A stretch of 28,998 nucleotides of DNA from JBIICS01 sp044238735 (GTDB taxonomy: Bacteria > Bacteroidota > Bacteroidia > UBA4408): NCBI GenBank assembly GCA_044238735.1, contig JBIICS010000019.1, positions 1 through 28,998 of the forward strand. The letters are read 5' to 3'. The notes beneath the pieces are model-generated. The model had not been told where the DNA came from and made no database searches. It saw only the letters and a program-made list of their open reading frames with translations. The translations under genes and the position numbers were made by a program. Positions 7,904 through 15,466 of this stretch are shown here, piece by piece. Positions within the stretch are counted from its first letter, which is position 1. The number at the start of each line of letters is the position of its first letter.

Positions 7904-8731
7904 ATGTCTAAAAAACCAAGAGTACTTTTTATCTCTCAGGAGATGTATCCTTATCTTCCCGATTCAAAAATTTCCAAAACAATCCGCAATTTAACTCAAG
8001 GCACTCAGGAGTCAGGCAAAGAAATCAGAACTTTTATTCCAAGATACGGTTGTATTAACGAAAGACGTCATCAATTACATGAAGTTATTCGTTTATCTGG
8101 TATGAACATTATTATTAACGATACCGATAATCCTTTAATTATTAAAGTTGCTTCATTGCCTGCTGCACGTATGCAAGTTTATTTTATTGATAATGAGGAG
8201 TTTTTCCAACGTAAACATGTGCATCATGGAGCTAATGGTAAATTTTTTGAAGATAATGATGAAAGAGCTATTTTCTTTTGTCGTGGGGTGATAGAAACCG
8301 TAAAAAAATTAGGATGGCAACCCGATATTATCCATTGCCACGGCTGGATGACCTCTCTGGTTCCGGCTTACATTAAAAAAGCCTATGCCGATGAACCCAT
8401 GTTTGCCAATGCAAAAGTTGTGTTTTCTGCATACAACGATGTTTTTGAAAAACCTTTTGATAAATCGTTCGTAAATAAAGCCGTTATCAATGGAGTAAGT
8501 GCTACCGATTTAAAAGCAGGAAAAGAGGCTACTCACTCCGCTCTTAATAAACTAGCCATTCAATATTCTGACGGGGTTATTATAGGTGAAGAAGGCGTAT
8601 CTGCAGATATTCATAAATTCATAAAAACTTCGGGTAAACCTACTGTTACTTTTGCCGATGAAAATACCTACATACAGGAATTTAACAATTTTTACCAGGC
8701 CGTTTTAGAAGAGTCTGAGGTTGTTGCCTAG
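7904..8731 (+). CDS. Short glycogen/starch synthase-like protein (N-terminal GT5 domain only, degenerate motifs)
   Basis: 275 residues, resembling only the N-terminal half of glycogen synthase GlgA (about 480 residues). The opening V-L-F-I-S-Q-E-M-Y-P-Y and the central I-I-H-C-H-G-W, L-V-P-A-Y-I-K and K-V-V-F-S-A-Y-N follow the GT5 pattern. The ADP-glucose-binding K-x-G-G motif is replaced by K-I-S-K. The usual H-x-H-D-W-H is here H-C-H-G-W-M, and the usual T-I-H-N is S-A-Y-N. The C-terminal GT-B domain with its E-x7-E site is missing. It will often be annotated glycogen synthase, but I infer it is not an active one. It could be a binding or regulatory protein. The stop is followed by an intrinsic terminator, so this is probably a single-gene unit divergent from panC. 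The start is the ATG immediately before S-K-K-P-R. Confidence 0.8.
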   Translation: MSKKPRVLFISQEMYPYLPDSKISKTIRNLTQGTQESGKEIRTFIPRYGCINERRHQLHEVIRLSGMNIIINDTDNPLIIKVASLPAARMQVYFIDNEEFFQRKHVHHGANGKFFEDNDERAIFFCRGVIETVKKLGWQPDIIHCHGWMTSLVPAYIKKAYADEPMFANAKVVFSAYNDVFEKPFDKSFVNKAVINGVSATDLKAGKEATHSALNKLAIQYSDGVIIGEEGVSADIHKFIKTSGKPTVTFADENTYIQEFNNFYQAVLEESEVVA

Positions 8732-8756
8732 TATATAAATTAAATACTTAATTTTG
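8724..8756 (+). promoter_or_regulatory. Candidate promoter for the DUF4270-glmS unit
   Basis: TAATTTTG (8749-8756) matches TAnnTTTG exactly, with TTG (8724-8726) as the -33 element 22 nt upstream. Initiation near 8762 falls inside the hairpin of the preceding gene's terminator, leaving a leader of about 30 nt before the ATG at 8792. It overlaps the 3' end of the glycogen synthase-like gene (stop at 8729-8731). Confidence 0.5.
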
Positions 8757-8791
8757 AAATGCGGGAAATTCAGTTTTTCCGCATTTTTTTT
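8757..8791 (+). terminator. Intrinsic terminator of the glycogen synthase-like gene
   Basis: The left arm AAATGCGGGAAA (8757-8768) pairs with TTTTCCGCATTT (8775-8786) over 12 positions with one G-U pair and a 6-nt loop. The T tract runs 8784-8791. The next gene's ATG is the very next base, 8792. Confidence 0.8.
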
Positions 8792-10105
8792 ATGACTTTC
8801 AAATTAATTATAAATCGTTTATTAATTCTTTTCGTGCTTGCTTTTTCTGCATGTAAGAAAGAAAATAATTTGGGATTGCCCATCAGCCCCGATCCCGCTT
8901 TTGAAGTGTTTGGTAAAAAGGCACTTCGCGCAACTGCAATTACAACTAAATTCGATTCAATTTTAACGGATGAAGCCGCTAATCAGCTGGTAGGTTGTAT
9001 TCATGATCCAATTTTAGGGATTTCTTTTGCCAGTTTTGCTAATCAGTTTTATTTAGATAATTCAGCAGTTGATTTTGGACCCAATTGTACCTTCGATTCT
9101 TTGGTAGTAAGTTATGCTTATGCTACATTACCCAGTTATTATGGCCCTAAAACTAAATTAGACGGTATTGTTAAATTAAAAGTTTTCGAGCTTACTAATC
9201 CAATTAATTTCGATAAAATATATTACTCCAATTACAACATTTCCAATCACTATAATGCAAACAGTCCGGTTGGTGAGTTGGTAACATTTCCTCAACCAGA
9301 TAAAATACCGACAACCGAAGAAAGTAACCCCTCTCCTCAAATCCGTATTAAACTCTCTGCCGAGTTGGGGCAAAGAATATTAAATGCTTCTGCAAGCGGA
9401 ACCAATCAGTTAAGAGACAACAGTACATTCCAAAATTTATTTAAAGGATTATTTGTTACCGCAGAAGATCCAGGACTTAACCCTGGCCAGGGCTCTATTT
9501 TGTATTTCGATTTGCTCAAGCCTAGTTCTAAATTAACCTTGTTTTATAAGGATGCCGGAGGTAACGCCAAGAACTTCAGCTTCGGAATTAAAAATGCAAC
9601 AGCAAGGTTTAATATGTTTAAACATAATTATAGCGGTTACGATACGTATAATCAATTAAACGGTTTAAATACCGATACATCCAGATTGTATGTGCAAACC
9701 ATGGCCGGATTAAAGCCAAAAATTCAGATCCCTTTCTTAAATAATTTTAAAGATTCCGGTAATATTGCCATAAATAAATGTGAGATAGAATTTGTTGTGG
9801 AGCCCAACTTGTCTACACTAAATTATCTTGCTTTCGACCGATTATTTCTAACCGGGGTTGATAGCAGTGGTGGTGCTTTTATTTTAGATGATCAAATAGA
9901 TGGTTTAAACTTTGGTGGCGAATTTAATCCATCCGCAGGTTCATATAGGTTTAATATATCGCGATATGCCCAACAAGTGGTAAGTGGAAAAAGAAAAAAT
10001 TACGGGCTTTATTTAGTTGGAGGTAATGCCGCCAACACATCTACGCGAGTAATTATTAAAGGAAAGGAAAATATTTTAGTAAATTTAAATTATACAAAGT
10101 TTTAA
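8792..10105 (+). CDS. DUF4270 family lipoprotein
   Basis: 437 residues from the ATG at 8792. An earlier in-frame ATG at 8759 lies inside the terminator stem and would put a charged extension before the signal sequence. The N terminus is a lipoprotein signal: a Lys/Arg-containing start, a hydrophobic stretch (residues 10-18) and the lipobox A-F-S-A-C with Cys21 as the lipidated residue, then K-K-E-N-N. The rest is a predicted beta-rich domain, including F-D-S-L-V-V-S-Y and repeated D-x-L and F-N-I-S-R-Y motifs, typical of the Bacteroidota DUF4270 family, whose function is unknown. It lies 2 nt upstream of glmS, so the two are almost certainly co-transcribed. This hints at an outer-membrane or envelope role, though that is inference from context only. 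Confidence 0.82.
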   Translation: MTFKLIINRLLILFVLAFSACKKENNLGLPISPDPAFEVFGKKALRATAITTKFDSILTDEAANQLVGCIHDPILGISFASFANQFYLDNSAVDFGPNCTFDSLVVSYAYATLPSYYGPKTKLDGIVKLKVFELTNPINFDKIYYSNYNISNHYNANSPVGELVTFPQPDKIPTTEESNPSPQIRIKLSAELGQRILNASASGTNQLRDNSTFQNLFKGLFVTAEDPGLNPGQGSILYFDLLKPSSKLTLFYKDAGGNAKNFSFGIKNATARFNMFKHNYSGYDTYNQLNGLNTDTSRLYVQTMAGLKPKIQIPFLNNFKDSGNIAINKCEIEFVVEPNLSTLNYLAFDRLFLTGVDSSGGAFILDDQIDGLNFGGEFNPSAGSYRFNISRYAQQVVSGKRKNYGLYLVGGNAANTSTRVIIKGKENILVNLNYTKF

Positions 10106-10107
10106 AT

Positions 10108-11916
10108 ATGTGTGGAATTGTAGGTTATATTGGTAAGCGTGATGCTTATCCTGTTGTTATTAAAGGGTTGCGCCGTTTGGAGTACCGTGGTTACGATAGT
10201 GCGGGTATTGCTTTAATTGACGAATCCGGTAATAATTTAAATGTTTATAAATGCAAAGGTAAAGTTGATGATTTGGAAAATTTTGCCAAAGGAAAAGATA
10301 TTTCCGGACAGGTGGCTATAGGCCATACTAGATGGGCCACACATGGAGTTCCAAATGATGTAAATGCACACCCGCATTATTCACAAAGTAGAAACTTAGT
10401 GATGATTCACAACGGAATTATTGAAAACTACGATACTATAAAGAAGGAATTATCTAAACGCGGTCATACATTTTTATCGGAAACAGATACCGAGGTTTTA
10501 ATTCACTTAATTGAGGATGTATATGAAAAAGAGGGATGTGATTTGGCAGAGGCTGTTCGCCTGGCTTTAAATCAGGCTGTTGGGGCTTATGCAATTGTGG
10601 TAATGGCTAAAAATAATCCTGATCAATTGGTTGCTGCCCGCAAATCAAGTCCGCTAGTTATTGGTATTGGCGAAGGTGAATTTTTTATTGCTTCAGATGC
10701 CTCTCCAATTGTAGAATACACTAAAAATGTGGTATATCTGGATGATGAAGAAATTGCAGTTGTAACTCGTGATCGTGAACTGAAAATTAAAACTATAAAA
10801 AATCAGGAAAAAACTCCCTATATCCAAGCACTGGAACTTCAACTCGAAGCTATTGAAAAAGGGGGTTACGAACACTTTATGCTTAAAGAAATATACGAAC
10901 AACCGCGCTCTATTCGCGATAGTTTGCGTGGTCGTTTAAAGGAAGATTTAGGTATTGTTCAGCTTGGTGGTATTTCCGAATATATTCAGAAAATAGTTAA
11001 TGCCAGAAGAATCATTATTATTGGTTGTGGTACTTCGTGGCATGCCGGTTTAGTTGAAGTAGAATATGCTTCCGAATTTAGATATCGCAATCCTATTATT
11101 AACGAGGGGGATGTGGTTATCGCAATTTCACAAAGTGGAGAAACTGCCGATACACTTGCTGCAATAGAGCTGGCTAAGTCCAGAGGAGCAATTATTCTGG
11201 GCGTATGTAATGTAGCCGGTTCTAGTATTGCCCGTGCTACACATGCAGGTTCTTATACGCATGCCGGACCCGAAATCGGCGTGGCATCTACTAAGGCATT
11301 TACTGCACAGGTTACAGTTTTAACATTAATGGCCTTAAACATAGCACAGAAAAAAGGTGGATTAACAGCTTCCAAGTTTCATCAGCTAATAAATGAACTT
11401 AATGTTGTTCCTGAAAAAATAGAACGTTGTTTGGCTAATAATAAACATATTAAAGACATCGCATCTAAAATGAAAGATGCTACAAATGCCATATACTTGG
11501 GCAGGGGCTATAATTTTCCGGTCGCTCTTGAAGGAGCTCTTAAATTAAAGGAGATTTCATACATACATGCAGAAGGTTATCCGGCTGCCGAAATGAAGCA
11601 TGGACCCATTGCTCTTATTGATGAACAGATGCCGGTTGTTGTAATTGCTACTAAAGGCCCTCATTACGAAAAAGTGGTGAGCAACATACAAGAAGTAAAG
11701 GCCCGAAAGGGTCAGATAATCGCCATTGTTACCGAAGGCGATACTTCAGTAAAAGAAATGGCCGACTATGTTATTGAAGTGCCCGATACCGAAGAAAGTT
11801 TAATGCCGCTTGTAGCTGCAGTTCCTTTGCAATTGCTCAGCTATTACATTGCTGTAATGAGGGGTTGTGATGTAGATCAGCCGCGTAACCTTGCAAAATC
11901 GGTTACAGTAGAATAA
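10108..11916 (+). CDS. glmS: Glutamine--fructose-6-phosphate aminotransferase (isomerizing)
   Basis: Makes glucosamine 6-phosphate from fructose 6-phosphate and glutamine, the first committed step to UDP-GlcNAc for peptidoglycan and lipid A. The protein has 602 residues, close to the standard length. It begins M-C-G-I-V-G-Y, so Cys2 becomes the N-terminal nucleophile of the class II glutaminase domain. H-T-R-W-A-T-H-G and H-N-G-I-I-E-N-Y follow, with T-D-T-E-V near residue 130. Two SIS domains follow: G-C-G-T-S-W-H and S-Q-S-G-E-T-A-D-T in the first, G-R-G-Y-N-F-P-V-A-L-E-G-A-L-K-L-K-E in the second. The end is the conserved P-R-N-L-A-K-S-V-T-V-E. No glmS ribozyme is possible in the 2-nt gap to the DUF4270 gene. 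It sits in the same unit as that gene. Confidence 0.97.
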   Translation: MCGIVGYIGKRDAYPVVIKGLRRLEYRGYDSAGIALIDESGNNLNVYKCKGKVDDLENFAKGKDISGQVAIGHTRWATHGVPNDVNAHPHYSQSRNLVMIHNGIIENYDTIKKELSKRGHTFLSETDTEVLIHLIEDVYEKEGCDLAEAVRLALNQAVGAYAIVVMAKNNPDQLVAARKSSPLVIGIGEGEFFIASDASPIVEYTKNVVYLDDEEIAVVTRDRELKIKTIKNQEKTPYIQALELQLEAIEKGGYEHFMLKEIYEQPRSIRDSLRGRLKEDLGIVQLGGISEYIQKIVNARRIIIIGCGTSWHAGLVEVEYASEFRYRNPIINEGDVVIAISQSGETADTLAAIELAKSRGAIILGVCNVAGSSIARATHAGSYTHAGPEIGVASTKAFTAQVTVLTLMALNIAQKKGGLTASKFHQLINELNVVPEKIERCLANNKHIKDIASKMKDATNAIYLGRGYNFPVALEGALKLKEISYIHAEGYPAAEMKHGPIALIDEQMPVVVIATKGPHYEKVVSNIQEVKARKGQIIAIVTEGDTSVKEMADYVIEVPDTEESLMPLVAAVPLQLLSYYIAVMRGCDVDQPRNLAKSVTVE

Positions 11917-11923
11917 AATTGTG

Positions 11924-11931
11924 TAACTTTG
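11924..11931 (+). promoter_or_regulatory. Candidate -7 promoter element for tatA-gatA
   Basis: TAACTTTG matches TAnnTTTG exactly in the 27-bp gap between glmS and tatA. No good TTTG-like -33 element stands at the expected distance; the nearest TTG, at 11891, is about 30 nt away. Initiation near 11938 would leave only a few nucleotides before the first ATG, or about 12 before the ATG at 11950. Confidence 0.4.
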
Positions 11932-11943
11932 TAGTATAATATC

Positions 11944-12141
11944 ATGGTCATGTTAAATAATATTCTTTTAGGAATTTTAGGGGGTTTGGGTACCACCGAA
12001 ATCATTTTAATAATTGCTGTTTTGCTTTTAATGTTTGGTGGTAAAAAAATTCCAGAGTTAATGCGTGGTTTAGGTAAGGGAATGAAAGAGTTTAAAGACG
12101 CTTCTAAAGGCATCGAAAATAACGATTCTCAATCTAAATAA
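11944..12141 (+). CDS. tatA: Sec-independent (twin-arginine) translocase subunit TatA
   Basis: 65 residues. It has a short N-terminal segment, one hydrophobic transmembrane helix (I-I-L-I-I-A-V-L-L-L-M-F), the hinge F-G-G-K-K-I-P-E-L, then an amphipathic helix (R-G-L-G-K-G-M-K-E-F-K-D) and a polar tail. This is the standard TatA/E plan; TatA oligomers form the pore that exports folded proteins. Length and sequence fit TatA better than TatB. An alternative start is the ATG at 11950 (63 residues). It lies 16 nt upstream of gatA, so the two probably share a transcript. tatC is not in the window. Confidence 0.92.
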   Translation: MVMLNNILLGILGGLGTTEIILIIAVLLLMFGGKKIPELMRGLGKGMKEFKDASKGIENNDSQSK

Positions 12142-12157
12142 CACGTTTCGTTAATCT

Positions 12158-13588
12158 ATGAAGAATTTTTCCTCACACAAGGAAATACTTACGTATTTAA
12201 AGGATGCTAAGGGTTCTGTAAAAGAATTGGTTCAGTATTATCTTAATCGAATTGAACTAAACAAAGAACTAAATGCATTTTTAGAAGTGTTTGAAGAAGA
12301 GGCTTTGCACAAGGCTCTTCTTATAGATGAAAAAATAAAAAATGGCACAGCCGGTAAGCTGGCAGGGATGGTTATCGGTTTAAAGGATAATATTGTTTAT
12401 AAGAATCATAAGTCTTCTGCCTCTTCGAAAATCCTGCATAATTTCGAATCATTATTTAGCGCAACTGTTGTAGACCGATTATTAGCTGAAGATGCTATAA
12501 TTATCGGGCGTTTAAATTGCGACGAGTTTGCTATGGGGAGCTCTAATGAAAATTCTGCTTTTGGTAAAACACTTAATCCTTTAGATAAAAAAAGAGTACC
12601 CGGTGGTTCTTCAGGAGCCTCTGCTGCCGCTGTTGCCGCCGATCTTTGTCAGCTAGCTTTAGGAACCGATACAGGTGGTTCTATCCGACAGCCCGCTTCT
12701 TTTTGCGGACTGGTTGGTTTTAAACCTACATACGGTAGGGTTAGTCGCTGGGGTGCTATTGCTTACGCTTCTTCCTTCGATCAAATTGGTCCAATTGCAA
12801 AATCATATTACGATACAGCCTTGGTAATGGATGTAATAGCCGGACCAGATGAGCATGACAGCACCGCTATTCAAAATCCACCTCATTCTTTTTTAAACGG
12901 ATTAAATACTCCAACTGATAAACTTAAAATTGCCTATTTAAAAGAAACAATAGAAAGTGATGGTTTAAACTCCGAAATAAAAATTGCTGTTAAACAATTA
13001 ATTGAAAAATTAAAAGCAAACGGGCATACTGTTGAGGCAGTTGATTTTCCTAATTTAGATTACTTGGTACCTGCTTATTACGTGTTAACCACAGCCGAGG
13101 CATCTTCAAACCTATCTCGTTACGATGGTATCCACTTTGGTTATAGAAGTAACAATGCTACTGACTTAGAAAGCACCTATAAATTATCCCGGTCCGAAGG
13201 TTTTGGTAAAGAGGTTAAGCGCCGAATTATGTTAGGCACTTTTGTTTTAAGTTCGGGTTATTATGATGCTTATTATAGTAAGGCTCAAAAAGTACGTAGA
13301 TTAATAACGGAACAAACAAATGCTATACTAAGTAATTATAATGCAATTATAACGCCTACAACCCCATCTGTAGCTTTCGAATTTGGAAAGAACTCTAAAG
13401 ATCCTGTTCAAATGTATCTGGAAGATATTTATACGGTACAGGCTAATCTGGTAGGTTGTTGTGCGGTATCTGTTCCTTTTGGTAAGAACCAGGAAGGCCT
13501 GCCTTATGGGCTTCAGATTATGGTACCCGGGCATCTTGATCATACTGCACTTGCGGTTGCAAAACAAATTTTACCTGAAAATCAGTAA
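12158..13588 (+). CDS. gatA: Asp-tRNA(Asn)/Glu-tRNA(Gln) amidotransferase subunit A
   Basis: The amidase subunit of GatCAB, which hydrolyses glutamine and delivers ammonia to convert Glu-tRNA(Gln) or Asp-tRNA(Asn) to the amidated form. The protein has 476 residues, normal for GatA. The amidase-signature Ser-cisSer-Lys triad is visible: Lys76 in G-L-K-D-N, Ser151 in P-G-G-S-S-G-A-S, and Ser175 in T-D-T-G-G-S-I-R-Q-P-A. The spacing (75 and 24 residues) matches characterised GatA. C-G-L-V-G-F-K-P-T-Y-G-R-V-S-R and S-F-D-Q-I-G-P are also GatA-specific. It is probably co-transcribed with tatA. gatB and gatC are not in the window. Confidence 0.95.
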   Translation: MKNFSSHKEILTYLKDAKGSVKELVQYYLNRIELNKELNAFLEVFEEEALHKALLIDEKIKNGTAGKLAGMVIGLKDNIVYKNHKSSASSKILHNFESLFSATVVDRLLAEDAIIIGRLNCDEFAMGSSNENSAFGKTLNPLDKKRVPGGSSGASAAAVAADLCQLALGTDTGGSIRQPASFCGLVGFKPTYGRVSRWGAIAYASSFDQIGPIAKSYYDTALVMDVIAGPDEHDSTAIQNPPHSFLNGLNTPTDKLKIAYLKETIESDGLNSEIKIAVKQLIEKLKANGHTVEAVDFPNLDYLVPAYYVLTTAEASSNLSRYDGIHFGYRSNNATDLESTYKLSRSEGFGKEVKRRIMLGTFVLSSGYYDAYYSKAQKVRRLITEQTNAILSNYNAIITPTTPSVAFEFGKNSKDPVQMYLEDIYTVQANLVGCCAVSVPFGKNQEGLPYGLQIMVPGHLDHTALAVAKQILPENQ

Positions 13589-13623
13589 GATATCGTTCCC
13601 TAAAGCGCTATTTCGACACTAAG

Positions 13624-13654
13624 TTGTTAATAAGTGCGTTTATCCCTAAATTTG
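13624..13654 (+). promoter_or_regulatory. Candidate promoter of the lytic transglycosylase gene
   Basis: TTG (13624-13626) and TAAATTTG (13647-13654) fit the -33 and -7 elements with 20-nt spacing. Initiation near 13661 would exclude the in-frame GTG at 13634 and supports the TTG start at 13709, giving a leader of about 48 nt. Confidence 0.55.
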
Positions 13655-13708
13655 CAACGGGAATTTTTTCTCATTTTTGTAAAAATCAACAAATTAATTT
13701 TAACTCAT

Positions 13709-15376
13709 TTGAATAAAGTTAAATTTATACTCGCACTATTCTTTGTAATGCTGTTAACTCATTTGAATGCAGCTGTTCCGGGGCTGAAGGGTAACCATAA
13801 GCTTGCTGGTGATACTTCAATTACAGTTCACGAGGATGATCCTATTGCAGCGATGTTGGATAGTTTAAAAAACCTCAAATTTTTTCAGTTCGAACAAAGT
13901 ACAATTAATGATATTTCTCAAAACGTACATAATTACGATAAAGAAACGGTTCCTGTATTTGATGATTTAGTATACGAGCGTCGTATGGCAAAAATAGATG
14001 CTAAGTCGCCATTTAAATTAGATTACAATCCTATTGTTCGTTCTTACATAGATATGTATACCATTCGTAAACGATATCTGGTATCGCGAATGCTTGGCCT
14101 TGCTCAGTTTTACTTCCCTATTTTTGAAGAAAGGTTGGATAAATACAATATGCCGCTCGAGCTAAAATACCTGGCAATTGTTGAATCTGCTATGAATCCC
14201 AATGCGGTTTCACCTGTTGGTGCTACAGGTTTATGGCAATTTATGTACGGAACCGGTAAAATGTTTGGATTGAATGTTACTTCTTATGTAGATGATAGAC
14301 GAGATCCATATAAAGCAACTGAAGCAGCTTGTCAGTATTTTAAGTTTTTATATGATATGTTTCACGATTGGCAATTGGTTTTGGCGGCCTATAATAGCGG
14401 TCCGGGAAACGTTAATAAAGCCATTCGCCGCTCGGGTGGAAGAACAAATTTTTGGGAGATTAAACCATATCTGCCAAAAGAAACACAGGGTTATGTTCCG
14501 GCTTTTATTGCGGTTGCCTATGTGATGAACTATACTAAAGAGCACAATCTTTATCCTATAAAACCTAAAACCACTTATTATCAAGTAGATACAGTTAAAA
14601 CGCGCGAGCAAGTAACGTTTAGGCAAATAGCTGAGGTGTTAAGTGTACCGATGGAAGATATAGAATACCTTAACCCAATGTACAAGCATCGTTTAATTCC
14701 CAACAGTGATCAAGGAAATACACTTGTTTTACCTATTGATAAAATTGGAGCCTTTATTACAAATGAATCTTCAATTTATGCTTATAAATCGGAACATGAA
14801 AAACTGAAGGACGAGATGGCATTTATGGCCCGAAAAACAGTTTATAAAGATGTTTTGAAAGTGCATAAGGTTAGAAAAGGGGAAAATCTGGCCTCTATTG
14901 CACGTAAATACGACTGTACTTCTGCTCAGCTAAAAAAATGGAATCACTTAAAATCCGGTAAGGTTTCCGCTGGAAAAAGAATAAACGTATATGTTAAAGT
15001 TGCATCATACGAAGAGCCTCTGTTAACGGATAAAACAACAAAGAATGAGAAAAAAGAGTCCTCCGGGCAGCAGGAAAAAACTAAGGAAGATTCTACAGTA
15101 AAAGTGAATGTAGTTGATAGCACCGAAGCTAAAAATGAGGAAGTTGCTTTAAACGAAGTCGATACCAAACAATCTAAAGCGGAGTCTAACAAAACTAATT
15201 ATGCCAAACAAGCTCCTAAAGTGGTTTATTACAGAGTTCAAAAAGGGGATACTTTATGGAGAATTGCTCAAAAATACGACGGGGTATCCGTTAACGATTT
15301 AAGATCATGGAATAAATTAAAAGGAAATCAATCGTTAAAGGCCGGAACCAAGATTAAGGTAAATTTAGGCACCTAA
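13709..15376 (+). CDS. Exported lytic transglycosylase with C-terminal LysM domains (MltD-like)
   Basis: Cleaves peptidoglycan glycan strands in the periplasm. With a TTG start at 13709 the protein has 555 residues and a good signal peptide (N-K-V-K-F then a hydrophobic core, cleavage near Ala21-Ala22). The frame extends to a GTG at 13634, but that lies upstream of the likely promoter. The SLT domain has the catalytic Glu159 in A-I-V-E-S-A-M-N-P, then G-A-T-G-L-W-Q-F-M, A-A-Y-N-S-G-P-G-N-V and Y-L-P-K-E-T-Q-G-Y-V. A divergent LysM-like segment follows, then LysM domains at about 385-430 (V-R-K-G-E-N-L-A-S-I-A) and 505-553 (V-Q-K-G-D-T-L-W-R-I-A). The latter two are separated by a Lys/Glu/Ser/Thr-rich linker. 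There is no lipobox, unlike E. coli MltD, so it is probably soluble or held by LysM binding. It is followed by a strong terminator. Confidence 0.9.
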   Translation: MNKVKFILALFFVMLLTHLNAAVPGLKGNHKLAGDTSITVHEDDPIAAMLDSLKNLKFFQFEQSTINDISQNVHNYDKETVPVFDDLVYERRMAKIDAKSPFKLDYNPIVRSYIDMYTIRKRYLVSRMLGLAQFYFPIFEERLDKYNMPLELKYLAIVESAMNPNAVSPVGATGLWQFMYGTGKMFGLNVTSYVDDRRDPYKATEAACQYFKFLYDMFHDWQLVLAAYNSGPGNVNKAIRRSGGRTNFWEIKPYLPKETQGYVPAFIAVAYVMNYTKEHNLYPIKPKTTYYQVDTVKTREQVTFRQIAEVLSVPMEDIEYLNPMYKHRLIPNSDQGNTLVLPIDKIGAFITNESSIYAYKSEHEKLKDEMAFMARKTVYKDVLKVHKVRKGENLASIARKYDCTSAQLKKWNHLKSGKVSAGKRINVYVKVASYEEPLLTDKTTKNEKKESSGQQEKTKEDSTVKVNVVDSTEAKNEEVALNEVDTKQSKAESNKTNYAKQAPKVVYYRVQKGDTLWRIAQKYDGVSVNDLRSWNKLKGNQSLKAGTKIKVNLGT

Positions 15377-15395
15377 TAGGATAGAGAAAGATATT

Positions 15396-15429
15396 AAAAA
15401 AGGCTTGTGTAAAATCACAGGCCTTTTTT
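15396..15429 (+). terminator. Intrinsic terminator after the lytic transglycosylase gene
   Basis: AAAAAAGGCTTGTG (15396-15409) pairs with CACAGGCCTTTTTT (15416-15429) over 14 positions with one G-U pair and a 6-nt loop. The right arm ends in six T's. The A/T-flanked symmetry would also allow some termination on the minus strand. Confidence 0.85.
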
Positions 15430-15460
15430 GTTTAAAGTTTGTTTCAAAAGGATAATTTTA
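15427..15460 (+). promoter_or_regulatory. Weak candidate promoter for the type B sorting-domain gene
   Basis: TTTG (15427-15430), formed by the end of the terminator T tract, lies 22 nt before TAATTTTA (15453-15460), which misses only the final G of TAnnTTTG. Initiation would fall almost on the proposed TTG start at 15467, so the leader would be very short or absent. Confidence 0.3.
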
Positions 15461-15466
15461 AGAGTC

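Noticed and set aside
8759..8791. Earlier ATG start for the DUF4270 protein
   Set aside because: The ATG lies inside the terminator stem and adds 11 residues before the lipoprotein signal. ATG 8792 gives a proper signal and lipobox.
11877..12113. Minus-strand frame overlapping the glmS end and tatA
   Set aside because: It is antisense to two well-supported genes, with no recognisable product.
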